64,000 nucleotides of DNA, taken from assembly GCA_963703855.1 (NCBI GenBank), contig CAVPFW010000022.1:186001-250000 (forward strand). Reading direction: 5' to 3'. Numbering within the stretch: the first letter of the stretch is position 1; each line of letters starts with the position of its first letter. Below the pieces are notes generated by a model, which had not been told where the DNA came from, made no database searches, and saw only the letters and a list, made by a program, of their open reading frames with translations. Below, piece after piece: positions 28,764 to 35,555 of this stretch. The stretch is from AP-15 sp963703855. GTDB lineage: Bacteria > Pseudomonadota > Alphaproteobacteria > ATCC43930 > CGMCC-115725. A program made the position numbers and the translations under genes.

Positions 28764-30566
28764 TCAGGCAAAGATGCCGTGGACGAACCAGCGCGGCGGG
28801 CGGCGGCTATTGCCGGGGAGACCCGCCCGGAACAGCCAGAAGCGGCGCCCGTCCTCGTCCTCGACCCGGTAATAGTCGCGGATCGCATCCCCGCTTTCGC
28901 TGGGACCGGCGCCGGACGCGCCCGGTTGCCACCATTCCCCGGCGATCCGCTCGGGCCCGTCGGCGCGCCTCACCCGGTGCGGGCGCCGCCGCCAAGTGAA
29001 GCGAAAGGGTGGATCGTCGGGCAACAGCCAAGAGGCTTCGACCGGCTCCGGCGGCTCGAGCAGCCGGATCGGACGCGGCGGTTTGCCGCCGCCCGTCTGG
29101 ATCGACCCCTCTCCGCCCTTTAGAGGGGAGAGAGCCTGCCCCGGACCTGATCCGGGGGAGGGACCCGCACGCAGCGCGGGAGGGTGAGGTGGGCCTGCGC
29201 TGTGCCTCGGAGCCGTCACCCCCCTCACCCTGCCCTCTCCCCCCGCCAGCGGGGGGAGAGGAAGAGAAACGCAGATCGAGGCCCGTTCCGGGATGTGGCT
29301 TTCCCGCGGCTCGAGCCGATAGAGCGCACCGAGCCCGAGCTTGTTGCCGAGCCGGTCGAGGAGCAGGGCCACGCCCCCTCCCATTCCCTCCCCCTTCCCC
29401 GCCCCCGCCCCAACCCTCCCCCGCCCGCGGGGGAGGGAATGGGAGGGGGGAGGGTTGGGGTGCGGGCCGGCGGGGGAGCCGTCAAAACCGATCTGCTCGG
29501 GAGCCAAGGGCTCGACCGCATAGGCGGCGAGGATCATGTCTTCGACGCCGAGGCCGGGATCGACGGTGTCGAGCCGTTCCTGGAACAGGATGGCGAGGTG
29601 GTGCGGATCGCGGCTCGGGAGCGCCGTCCCCAGCACGATGCGCTCGACCCGGCCGTCGACCCGGTGAAAGGCGAGGTCGAGCCGCCGCGCCCCCATTCCT
29701 TCCCGCGCCAGGCGACCGACGAGATCCTCGGCGAGCCGCCCGGCGGCGCGGATCAGATCGGCGGGATCGGCGATCGGCTCGGCAAAGCTCAGCCGCACCC
29801 GGCGGACCGGCGCCTCCCCCAGCGCCGACAGCGGCTCCGGCAGATCGCCCAGCGCCTGATCGAGGCGCAGCGCCACCCCCTGGCCGAACCGGCGGGCGAG
29901 GGCATCGCGCGGCATCGCATAAAGATCGCCGACCCGTTTCAAACCGACCCGCCGCAGCCCCTCTGTCGTGGCCCGGTCGAGGCGCAGCGCCGCCACCGGC
30001 AACGGGGCGAGGCCGGCCCGTGGGTCTCCCGGCGGCACAATAACCGCGCCCCGGCCGGCCTGCGCAAAGCGGGCCAGCGCCCAGGCGGCGCCGAGCGTGT
30101 CGGCAATGGCGATATGGCAGGCGATGCCCTGGCGCCCGAGCCGGGCCGCAAGATCGGCGGCGAGGGCGGCCTCCCCGCCCCACAGATGAGCCGAGCCGGT
30201 GATCTCGATGCGCACCCCGTCCGCCCCGTCGGGCGCCGTCCACGGGCTGTAGCGGCCGCACCACTCGGCCAGCCGCCGGAGCGCGGCGGCATCCTGCGCG
30301 GGCTCGGCCGCAGCGGTGGCGAGACCGGGCAGAAAGGAGAATGCGTCGGCCAATGGCATGCCCGGGGCGAGGCCGGCGGCCGCCGCTGCCGGATTGACCG
30401 CGGCGAGCAGACGTCGCCCGGCGGTCTCGATCACCGTGGCGAACGGCGTCTCCTCAGCCGGTGCGCCGGAATGTTTCCTCCCGGTATTTTCCTGGCGGGA
30501 CAGCGCGGAGCGACGGCGCCGGTCGATCGGCCAGTGCATCAGCCAGAGATAGAGCACCCGTCGCAT
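28764..30566 (-). CDS. imuB: ImuB, Y-family polymerase-like SOS mutagenesis protein with two repeat-encoded insertions
   Basis: ImuB is a catalytically inactive Y-family homologue that links ImuA and DnaE2 to the sliding clamp in damage-induced mutagenesis. The 600-residue product begins MRRVLYLWLMHWPIDR and shows ATVIETAGRRLLAAVNPAAAAAGL, ITGSAHLWGG, LRRVGLKRVGDLYAMPRDALARRFG and the late WRRRPHRVRRADGPERI. The acidic metal ligands of active polymerases are not apparent in the first block, as expected. GGAGG with a six-base spacer supports the ATG. Residues about 360-394 and 430-492 are proline/glycine-rich translations of dispersed repeats, which explains why it is longer than relatives of roughly 500 residues. 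No dnaE2 follows; the formyltransferase converges on it. Confidence 0.9.
   Translation of the reverse strand: MRRVLYLWLMHWPIDRRRRSALSRQENTGRKHSGAPAEETPFATVIETAGRRLLAAVNPAAAAAGLAPGMPLADAFSFLPGLATAAAEPAQDAAALRRLAEWCGRYSPWTAPDGADGVRIEITGSAHLWGGEAALAADLAARLGRQGIACHIAIADTLGAAWALARFAQAGRGAVIVPPGDPRAGLAPLPVAALRLDRATTEGLRRVGLKRVGDLYAMPRDALARRFGQGVALRLDQALGDLPEPLSALGEAPVRRVRLSFAEPIADPADLIRAAGRLAEDLVGRLAREGMGARRLDLAFHRVDGRVERIVLGTALPSRDPHHLAILFQERLDTVDPGLGVEDMILAAYAVEPLAPEQIGFDGSPAGPHPNPPPSHSLPRGRGRVGAGAGKGEGMGGGVALLLDRLGNKLGLGALYRLEPRESHIPERASICVSLPLPPLAGGEGRVRGVTAPRHSAGPPHPPALRAGPSPGSGPGQALSPLKGGEGSIQTGGGKPPRPIRLLEPPEPVEASWLLPDDPPFRFTWRRRPHRVRRADGPERIAGEWWQPGASGAGPSESGDAIRDYYRVEDEDGRRFWLFRAGLPGNSRRPPRWFVHGIFA
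29096..29275. repeat. Two family A repeats inserted in frame within imuB
   Basis: CTCTCCGCCCTTTAGAGGGGAGAG near 29109 and CTCTCCCCCCGCCAGCGGGGGGAGAGG near 29234 are hairpins of the family A kind, with GGGTGAGG and CCCTCACCC flanks. They are translated in imuB as low-complexity sequence such as LPLPPLAGGEGRVRG. Confidence 0.8.
29378..29460. repeat. Family A repeat inserted in frame within imuB (second site)
   Basis: Nested CCCATTCCCTCCCCC and GGGGGAGGGAATGGG arms form a long hairpin; the core CCCGCGGGGGAGGGAATGGG equals the copy in pyrC. It adds about 35 residues to ImuB. Confidence 0.85.
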
Positions 30567-31383
30567 CCGCCACCTCCACTTCCCAACAGGCCGGCTCGCC
30601 GCCGCGGCAGCGCAAGAGCTCGACCCGCCAGCGCGGCCGCCCGATACCCGGCCCCGTCTCGCGACCGATCCTTTCCCTATATCCGTCACCCCCGCGAAAG
30701 CGGGGGCCCAGGGTCGCAAGCGATGTGCCAGCAGCTCCTGGATCCCCGCTTTCGCGGGGATGACGAATAACACAAGCCGGCAGCGGAATTCGGAGGGGCT
30801 GCGATGGCAGCGCCGCGATCCGCCAGCGCGTCGCCGCAGCGTTCGGCAGATTGCGTTCGCGCGCCGCCGCGTCGCCGTCGCGCCAGCGCCGAAGCAGAAA
30901 AGCGGTGACGCCGGAGCGTTCGGCGGCGAGTTGCAGCCGCCGGCTCGCCACCGCGGCGAGGGTGCCCACTTCGCCGACCACCGCAGCCATGCCGGAAGCG
31001 CGCAGCCCTTCCTCCAGCGCCCACAGGATTTCGGCGTCGCGCCGTGCCCGGACCAGCACGAGACGCCTGGCGTCAAGCCCGTGCGCGGCAAGGCCGGGTC
31101 CGTAAAGATCCGGCCGCGGCAGACACCACAGCACGATGCCGTCTCCACCGAGCCGCCCGAGGATGCCGGCGGCGAAGGCGGCGGCGAGCGCGCCATCCTC
31201 CTCGTCGCCGCCCATCCCCAGGATCTCGTGCACCGCGCCCCGCGCGAGCCCGCCGCCGGGCAGGGCCCGGTCGATCGCGGCGACGCCCAAGGGCAACACC
31301 CCGTGCACCGTCGCCGCCGGCCGTTCGATCCGCCGAACCCGCTCGCGCAATGTCATCAGAGACTCGCGGGACATGCCCGGCAA
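30454..31383 (-). CDS. imuA: ImuA, RecA-like SOS mutagenesis protein with one repeat-encoded insertion
   Basis: ImuA is a RecA/SulA-related accessory of translesion synthesis. The 309-residue protein has LPLGVAAIDRALPGGGLARGAVHEILG at the amino terminus, GIVLWCLPRPDLYGPGLAAHGLD, ILWALEEGLRASGMAAVVGEV and GRPRWRVELLRCRGGEPACWEVEVADATG. Residues about 204-235 (RHPRESGDPGAAGTS and LGPRFRGGDGYRERI) are the translation of a family B palindromic repeat placed just before GRPRWRVEL. The start is taken as the first ATG; 31374 and 31356 are alternatives. The 3' end overlaps imuB by 113 bases, and an SOS box lies 20 bases upstream. Confidence 0.88.
   Translation of the reverse strand: MPGMSRESLMTLRERVRRIERPAATVHGVLPLGVAAIDRALPGGGLARGAVHEILGMGGDEEDGALAAAFAAGILGRLGGDGIVLWCLPRPDLYGPGLAAHGLDARRLVLVRARRDAEILWALEEGLRASGMAAVVGEVGTLAAVASRRLQLAAERSGVTAFLLRRWRDGDAAARERNLPNAAATRWRIAALPSQPLRIPLPACVIRHPRESGDPGAAGTSLATLGPRFRGGDGYRERIGRETGPGIGRPRWRVELLRCRGGEPACWEVEVADATGALSLADALADRPAPSLRAVPPGKYREETFRRTG
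30684..30766. repeat. Family B repeat inserted in frame within imuA
   Basis: CGTCACCCCCGCGAAAGCGG at the left and CCCCGCTTTCGCGGGGATGACG at the right are inverted copies enclosing about 40 bases, the same arrangement as at 47175 and 49430. The unit is read in frame within imuA. Confidence 0.88.
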
Positions 31384-31403
31384 ACCACTCTCTATCGCGT
31401 TAG

Positions 31404-31418
31404 GTTCCCTTTTTGTTC
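31404..31418 (-). promoter_or_regulatory. LexA (SOS) box of the imuAB operon
   Basis: GTTCCCTTTTTGTTC matches exactly the alphaproteobacterial LexA site GTTC-N7-GTTC. It starts 21 bases upstream of the imuA ATG. A perfect -35 TTGACA lies at 31433-31438 on the minus strand, so the box covers the expected -10 and start-site region, ideal for repression. This predicts DNA-damage induction of imuAB. Confidence 0.85.
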
Positions 31419-31603
31419 CATTAGATCTCGGTTGTCAATCACCTCGATCATCGGGCCATGCCCGGCTCGACGTCGCAATCCTGCAGGCTGCGTCCGTTGA
31501 CCGCCGCCTCGATGATGATGTCTGCCGCGGCTTCTTCGCGGCCGCAGCCGGGGGCGGCCCGTCGAATTGGGCCTGCCGACCGTCAGGCGGGGACCGGCCG
31601 GCC

Positions 31604-32092
31604 CTAGACCAGCGCCCGCAGCATCGCCTCGGCGCTGGAGGCGTCGACCTGGCCCGGCTGGGTCTCGACGTTGAGCGACTTGACGACGCCGTTGTCGACC
31701 AGCATCGAATAGCGTTTCGAGCGGATGCCGAGCCCGCCCTTGCTGAGATCGAGCTCGAGCCCGAGGGCGCGGGCGAAATCGCCGCTGCCGTCGGCCAGCA
31801 TCACGACCTTGCCCTCGGTCCGCTGGTCCTTGCCCCAGGCGCCCATCACCGCCGGATCGTTGACCGCGACGCAGGCGACCTCGTCGATCCCCTTCCCTTT
31901 GATGTCGGCCGCCTTGTCGACATAGCCCGGCAGATGGCGCTGCGAGCAGGCCGGGGTGAAGGCGCCCGGCACCGCGAATAGAACCACCTTTCTGCCGCGG
32001 AAAAACTCGTCGGTGGTGACCTCCTTCGGCCCCTCCGCGGTCGCCTGCCTCAAGGTCACCGATGGCAGCTTGTCGCCGATCTTGATCGTCAT
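31604..32092 (-). CDS. Peroxiredoxin, Prx5/AhpE-like (redoxin family)
   Basis: This 162-residue protein has the Prx5 pattern VPGAFTPACSQRHLPGY with the peroxidatic Cys49 and Thr46. KVVLFAVPGAFTP, VNDPAVMGAWGK and the carboxy-terminal RYSMLVDNGVVKSLNVE fit the family closely. It reduces hydrogen peroxide and organic peroxides with thioredoxin or glutaredoxin. The internal ATG at 32092 is chosen because GGAGGGACCCC precedes it; a longer frame upstream has no support. The 220 bases towards imuA hold the SOS promoter and no other gene. Confidence 0.93.
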   Translation of the reverse strand: MTIKIGDKLPSVTLRQATAEGPKEVTTDEFFRGRKVVLFAVPGAFTPACSQRHLPGYVDKAADIKGKGIDEVACVAVNDPAVMGAWGKDQRTEGKVVMLADGSGDFARALGLELDLSKGGLGIRSKRYSMLVDNGVVKSLNVETQPGQVDASSAEAMLRALV

Positions 32093-32257
32093 GGGGTCCC
32101 TCCGATGCTGTGCAGCTCCAAAGCGCGGACCGATAGCACACCGCCGAGCGCCGGGCAAACCGGGCCGGCCGGCGCCGAGTGCCGGTTTTTTGTGCGCGGG
32201 TGCGCAACGAAAGTCCTATGATGGACGTATAAGCTGCGGGCTCGGAGGGGCAGCGCA

Positions 32258-32290
32258 ATGGTCGCCGGATCGCATCGGAGGGCATGGTGA
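32258..32290 (+). CDS. Possible 10-codon upstream ORF coupled to yqgE
   Basis: ATG after CTCGGAGGGGCAGCGCA opens a frame MVAGSHRRAW that stops with TGA at 32288-32290, four bases into yqgE (start at 32284). The ribosome site is better spaced than that of yqgE. It could couple translation, or reflect a chance frame. Confidence 0.25.
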   Translation: MVAGSHRRAW

Positions 32291-32844
32291 GTTCTCTTGC
32301 GGGCCAACTCCTGGTCGCGATGCCGCAGATGGGAGATCCGCGGTTTGCCCGCTCGGTCATCTACCTGTGCGCGCACAGTGGCGATTCCGGGGCGATGGGC
32401 CTGGTGATCAACAAGGTGGTGGGCTCGCTGACCATGGCCGAGCTGTTCGCCCAGCTCGATATCCAGCCCGACAGCCGCGCCAAGATGCGGCCGGTGCATT
32501 TCGGCGGGCCGGTCGAGCCCGGGCGCGGGTTTGTGCTGCACACCGGCGATTACCGCGAGGACGCGACCCTGCCGGTCGCCGGCAACATCGCGGTGACGGC
32601 AACCCTCGAGATCCTGCGCGCCATCGGCAAGGGGCGGGGCCCGCGCCGCAGCCTGTTCGCGCTCGGCTATGCCGGGTGGGCGCCGGGCCAGCTCGACGCC
32701 GAGATCCAGGCCAATGGCTGGCTCTCGGTCGCCGCCGACGAGGAGATCGTGTTCGACCCCGACCACGACGCCAAATGGCGCCGCGCCCTGGCCAAGCTCG
32801 GCGTCGACCTGTCGACCCTGTCGAGCGCCGCCGGCCACGCCTAG
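32284..32844 (+). CDS. yqgE: YqgE/AlgH family protein
   Basis: The 186-residue product follows the DUF179 family from end to end: GQLLVAMPQMGDPRFARSVIYLCAHS, GAMGLVINK, FGGPVEPGRGFVLHTGDY, LFALGYAGWAPGQLDAEI, NGWLSVAADEEIVFD and the terminal AGHA. The ATG at 32284 is only three bases from GGAGG; the GTG at 32287 has better spacing and may be used. The biochemical function of the family is not established. A terminator follows at 32881. Confidence 0.92.
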   Translation: MVSSLAGQLLVAMPQMGDPRFARSVIYLCAHSGDSGAMGLVINKVVGSLTMAELFAQLDIQPDSRAKMRPVHFGGPVEPGRGFVLHTGDYREDATLPVAGNIAVTATLEILRAIGKGRGPRRSLFALGYAGWAPGQLDAEIQANGWLSVAADEEIVFDPDHDAKWRRALAKLGVDLSTLSSAAGHA

Positions 32845-32880
32845 CCCGCCAGATCGAGCTCCAAATCCCTCAGCCCGCGC

Positions 32881-32902
32881 CCGGCCCGGGGCCGGCCTTT
32901 TT
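32881..32902 (+). terminator. Rho-independent terminator after yqgE
   Basis: CCGGCCCGGGGCCGG forms a seven-pair stem with a one-base centre (a looser loop is likely in practice), followed by CCTTTTT. It lies 37 bases after the yqgE stop. Confidence 0.65.
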
Positions 32903-32987
32903 GCCTGGATCGAGGCGCATTCGGCGCGCAGGCACCTCCGGCTGGGGATCGGTCGCTGTCGGGTGTCGTTGACCAAGGCAGTTCGAG

Positions 32988-33281
32988 ATGAATACTTCGT
33001 ATTGGGTGTTTACCAATTTGATTGTGCCGCTTCTGACCATCCCAATTGTAATGGGAATACAGTGGGCATGCAGCAGGCCTACGAGTTGGCAGTCGGTAAT
33101 CGAAGATGGACAGGTTTGCTTCTACGGCGCGACCGTGCTCGCCGCCGCATGGTATGAGCTGAGTGAGGTCGCCGCAACGCGCCCGGTCACGGGGACGCAA
33201 GGCTGGGTGGCGCCCGTCGGAGCGATAGCCACATTAAGCTATGGCGTCTTGGCGAGCGACCATCTGGCGGCAGGATGGTGA
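32988..33281 (+). CDS. Small membrane protein of unknown function
   Basis: The 97-residue frame has hydrophobic segments at about 8-25 (LIVPLLTIPIVMGIQ), 43-58 and 72-90, so two or three membrane passes. It begins after GTTCGAG with weak ribosome-site character. Base composition is a little AT-richer than its neighbours. No family is recognised. Its end overlaps a second small frame; together with the next two ORFs it may form a small membrane-protein cassette of foreign origin. Confidence 0.5.
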   Translation: MNTSYWVFTNLIVPLLTIPIVMGIQWACSRPTSWQSVIEDGQVCFYGATVLAAAWYELSEVAATRPVTGTQGWVAPVGAIATLSYGVLASDHLAAGW

Positions 33282-33367
33282 CCCGCGCCAAAGCGGCGAA
33301 AGTTTCGGTAGGAGTTGGCATTGCCTCTGTCGGAGTTGCCATTTTTGCACACGTCATCTCGCGATGA
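33275..33367 (+). CDS. Possible 30-residue single-pass peptide overlapping the previous ORF
   Basis: ATG at 33275 overlaps the stop of the preceding frame (ATGGTGA) and encodes MVTRAKAAKVSVGVGIASVG followed by a hydrophobic run ending HVISR. It is a basic start plus one membrane helix. It may be an independent coupled peptide, or the true carboxy terminus of the preceding protein displaced by a frameshift. Confidence 0.3.
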   Translation: MVTRAKAAKVSVGVGIASVGVAIFAHVISR

Positions 33368-33379
33368 GGGAGCGCCATA

Positions 33380-33622
33380 ATGCACCAATCCAATTTTTCG
33401 GAGATCCTCACAGACGCCATCATCGGTGCCTGCGTCGGCACCCTGGAGGGCCTGGTTTTGCCCATGCAGCTCCGGGCGCTCGACGATGCTCTCGGCTGGG
33501 CCGTTTGGGCTGATCTGTCGCAATTGGATCCCGGCGCCGCCGGCATACTGTGCACGGTAATCGGGGCGGCCGTGGCTGCGCTGATCAACCATTTTCGCGG
33601 TGCGCGGTCGGTCGCGGCCTGA
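33380..33622 (+). CDS. Small membrane protein of unknown function
   Basis: The 80-residue product has two hydrophobic stretches (about 12-30, IIGACVGTLEGLVLP, and 50-68, AAGILCTVIGAAVAALI) and ends with a basic tail. GAGGGAG about seven bases before the ATG makes translation credible. It follows two other small hydrophobic frames on the same strand. No family is recognised. Confidence 0.5.
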   Translation: MHQSNFSEILTDAIIGACVGTLEGLVLPMQLRALDDALGWAVWADLSQLDPGAAGILCTVIGAAVAALINHFRGARSVAA

Positions 33623-33648
33623 TGTCTGTTGCCGTCGATTCGACGAGA

Positions 33649-34281
33649 TCAGATGACCGAGCCGGCCTTGTTCGCACCCGATGAGCCGCGCCAGTCCTCC
33701 TTGAGCATCGCGAACAGCAGGTGGTCCTGCCATTTGCCTTCGATGCACAGATACTGGCGGGCGTGGCCTTCCTGGCGGAAACCGGCTCGGATCAGCAGGG
33801 ACCGGCTCGGGATGTTGCTCGGCAGGCAGGCGGCCTCGACCCGGTGCAGGCGCAGCCGGGCGAACGAGAAATCGAGGATCAGCGGCAATGCCGCCGTCAT
33901 ATACCCCTGGCGGGCATAGGGCTCGCCGGCCCAATAGCCGAGGCTCGCCGTCTCCGAGACGCCGCGGCGCACGTTCGACAGGCCGATCCCGCCGACCAGG
34001 GCGTCGTCATGGGCGAAGATGAAAAAATTGTACGCCTGGTCGGTGCGCCAATCCTCGGCATAGCGGGCGACGCGCGAGCGGAAGCTCAGCCGGGACAGCG
34101 CATCGGGCGGCCAGCTCGGCTCCCACGGTTCGAGGAAACTGCGGGAGCGGGCGCGCAGGCTGGCCCAGGCTTCCCAATCGCCGCGTTCGGGCGCGCGCAG
34201 AAAGACGCGCTCCCCGTTCAGTCGGAACGGATCCGAGCGGGCCAGAAACAGGCGGGGAAAGGATTTGCGCTGCGGCGCCAT
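33649..34281 (-). CDS. RimJ-type GNAT acetyltransferase
   Basis: The 210-residue protein opens LNGERVFLRAPERGDWEAWASLR, continues with DDALVGGIGLSNVRRG, LGYWAGEPYARQGYMTAAL (the acetyl-CoA loop) and ends with SNIPSRSLLIRAGFRQEGHARQY, a clear RimJ/RimL-type transferase of ribosomal protein or similar amino termini. It is the last gene of the thrC-M16 operon, 14 bases after the peptidase stop. In several alphaproteobacteria a GNAT gene occupies this place. Confidence 0.9.
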   Translation of the reverse strand: MAPQRKSFPRLFLARSDPFRLNGERVFLRAPERGDWEAWASLRARSRSFLEPWEPSWPPDALSRLSFRSRVARYAEDWRTDQAYNFFIFAHDDALVGGIGLSNVRRGVSETASLGYWAGEPYARQGYMTAALPLILDFSFARLRLHRVEAACLPSNIPSRSLLIRAGFRQEGHARQYLCIEGKWQDHLLFAMLKEDWRGSSGANKAGSVI

Positions 34282-34295
34282 CGCCCCCGGCGCGG

Positions 34296-35555
34296 TCAGG
34301 CGGCGAGCCGCGCCCGCACGCGGCCGAAATCTTCGAGCCGGCTCAATGGCCCGAGCGCGGTCAAGGTCGGCGGGCCGGACCGCCAGCGCGCCACGACGCG
34401 CCCGATCGCGGCGTCGTCGACCGCCTCGATCCGATGCACGATCTCGGGCGGATCAAACGGGGTGCCGTGGATCAACAGATGCTGGGCGAGCTGCTCGCAG
34501 CGCGCCGAGGTGCTTTCGAGCGACATCAAGAGACCCGCCTTCATCTGGGTCTTGGCGCGGGCGAGCTCGGTGGCACTCAGCCCGTCTTCGAGCTTTCTGG
34601 CCTCCTCGCACAGTGCCGGAACCAGCTCGGCCGCCTCTTCCTCGCCGGTGCCGGCATAGATCCCGAACAAGCCGCCGTCGCGATAGCTGTGGGCGAAGCA
34701 ATGGATCGTGTAGACCAGCCCCCGCTTCTCGCGGATCTCCTGAAACAGCCGCGAGGACATGCCGCCGCCGAACGCCGTCGACAGCACCGCGGCGGCATAA
34801 TAATCCGGGTCGCCGAGGATCAGCCCGGGAAATCCCAACACCAGGTGCAGCTGCTCGAGGTCGCGCTGCTCGCGCCGGTCGCCGCCGGCGTAAAGCGCCG
34901 GCTCGGTCGATACCGGGCGTTCGGCGGGCAGGCTGGAGAGCAGCCTTTCGGCCAATGCCGCGACCCGGTCGTGGTCGAGATTGCCGGCCGCGGCCAGCAC
35001 CATCCGCTGCGCGCCGTAATGGTCGCGCAGATAGGCGGTGACCTCGTCGCGCCCGAGGCGGCGGATGATTTCGGGCCGCCCCAGCACCGGCCGGCCCATC
35101 GCCTGGTCGGGGTAGGCGCATTCCTGAAAGTGATCAAAGATGATGTCGTCGGGGGTGTCGTTGGCCTGGCCGATCTCCTGCAGGATCACGGTGCGCTCGC
35201 GCTCCATCTCCTCGGGCTCGAAGGTCGAGTGCTGCAGGATGTCGGCGAGGATGTCGAGCGCCAGCGGCACATCCTCCTTCAGCACCTTCGCGTAATAGGC
35301 GGTGCTCTCGCGCGAGGTGTAGGCGTTGAGCTGGCCGCCCACCGCCTCGATCTCCTCGGCGATCGCCAGCGCGCTGCGCCGCTCGGTGCCCTTGAACGCC
35401 ATGTGCTCGAGAAAGTGCGCGACGCCGTTGACCTCCGCCGGCTCGTGGCGGGTCCCGACATCGACCCAGATGCCGAGCGACACCGTGTCGACGGTGTCGA
35501 TCCGGTCGGTGGCGATCCGCAACCCGTTCGCCAGGGTGGAAACCCGTGCCGTCAT
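34296..35555 (-). CDS. M16-family zinc peptidase (mitochondrial processing peptidase-like)
   Basis: The 419-residue protein has the inverted zinc motif His47-x-x-Glu50-His51 in HFLEH followed by MAFKGTERRSA, and the distal ligand in ERTVILQEI. GGGMSSRLFQEIREKRGLVYTIHCF is the substrate-clamp block of the second domain. It resembles the bacterial relatives of the mitochondrial processing peptidase beta subunit. The ATG at 35555 overlaps the thrC stop by four bases; longer frames upstream are antisense or out of family. The physiological substrate is unknown. Confidence 0.93.
   Translation of the reverse strand: MTARVSTLANGLRIATDRIDTVDTVSLGIWVDVGTRHEPAEVNGVAHFLEHMAFKGTERRSALAIAEEIEAVGGQLNAYTSRESTAYYAKVLKEDVPLALDILADILQHSTFEPEEMERERTVILQEIGQANDTPDDIIFDHFQECAYPDQAMGRPVLGRPEIIRRLGRDEVTAYLRDHYGAQRMVLAAAGNLDHDRVAALAERLLSSLPAERPVSTEPALYAGGDRREQRDLEQLHLVLGFPGLILGDPDYYAAAVLSTAFGGGMSSRLFQEIREKRGLVYTIHCFAHSYRDGGLFGIYAGTGEEEAAELVPALCEEARKLEDGLSATELARAKTQMKAGLLMSLESTSARCEQLAQHLLIHGTPFDPPEIVHRIEAVDDAAIGRVVARWRSGPPTLTALGPLSRLEDFGRVRARLAA

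Noticed and set aside
29096..29460. Clustered hairpins resembling a CRISPR array
   Set aside because: Units differ in length and sequence, spacing is irregular, they lie inside imuB and match dispersed repeats elsewhere; no cas genes are present.
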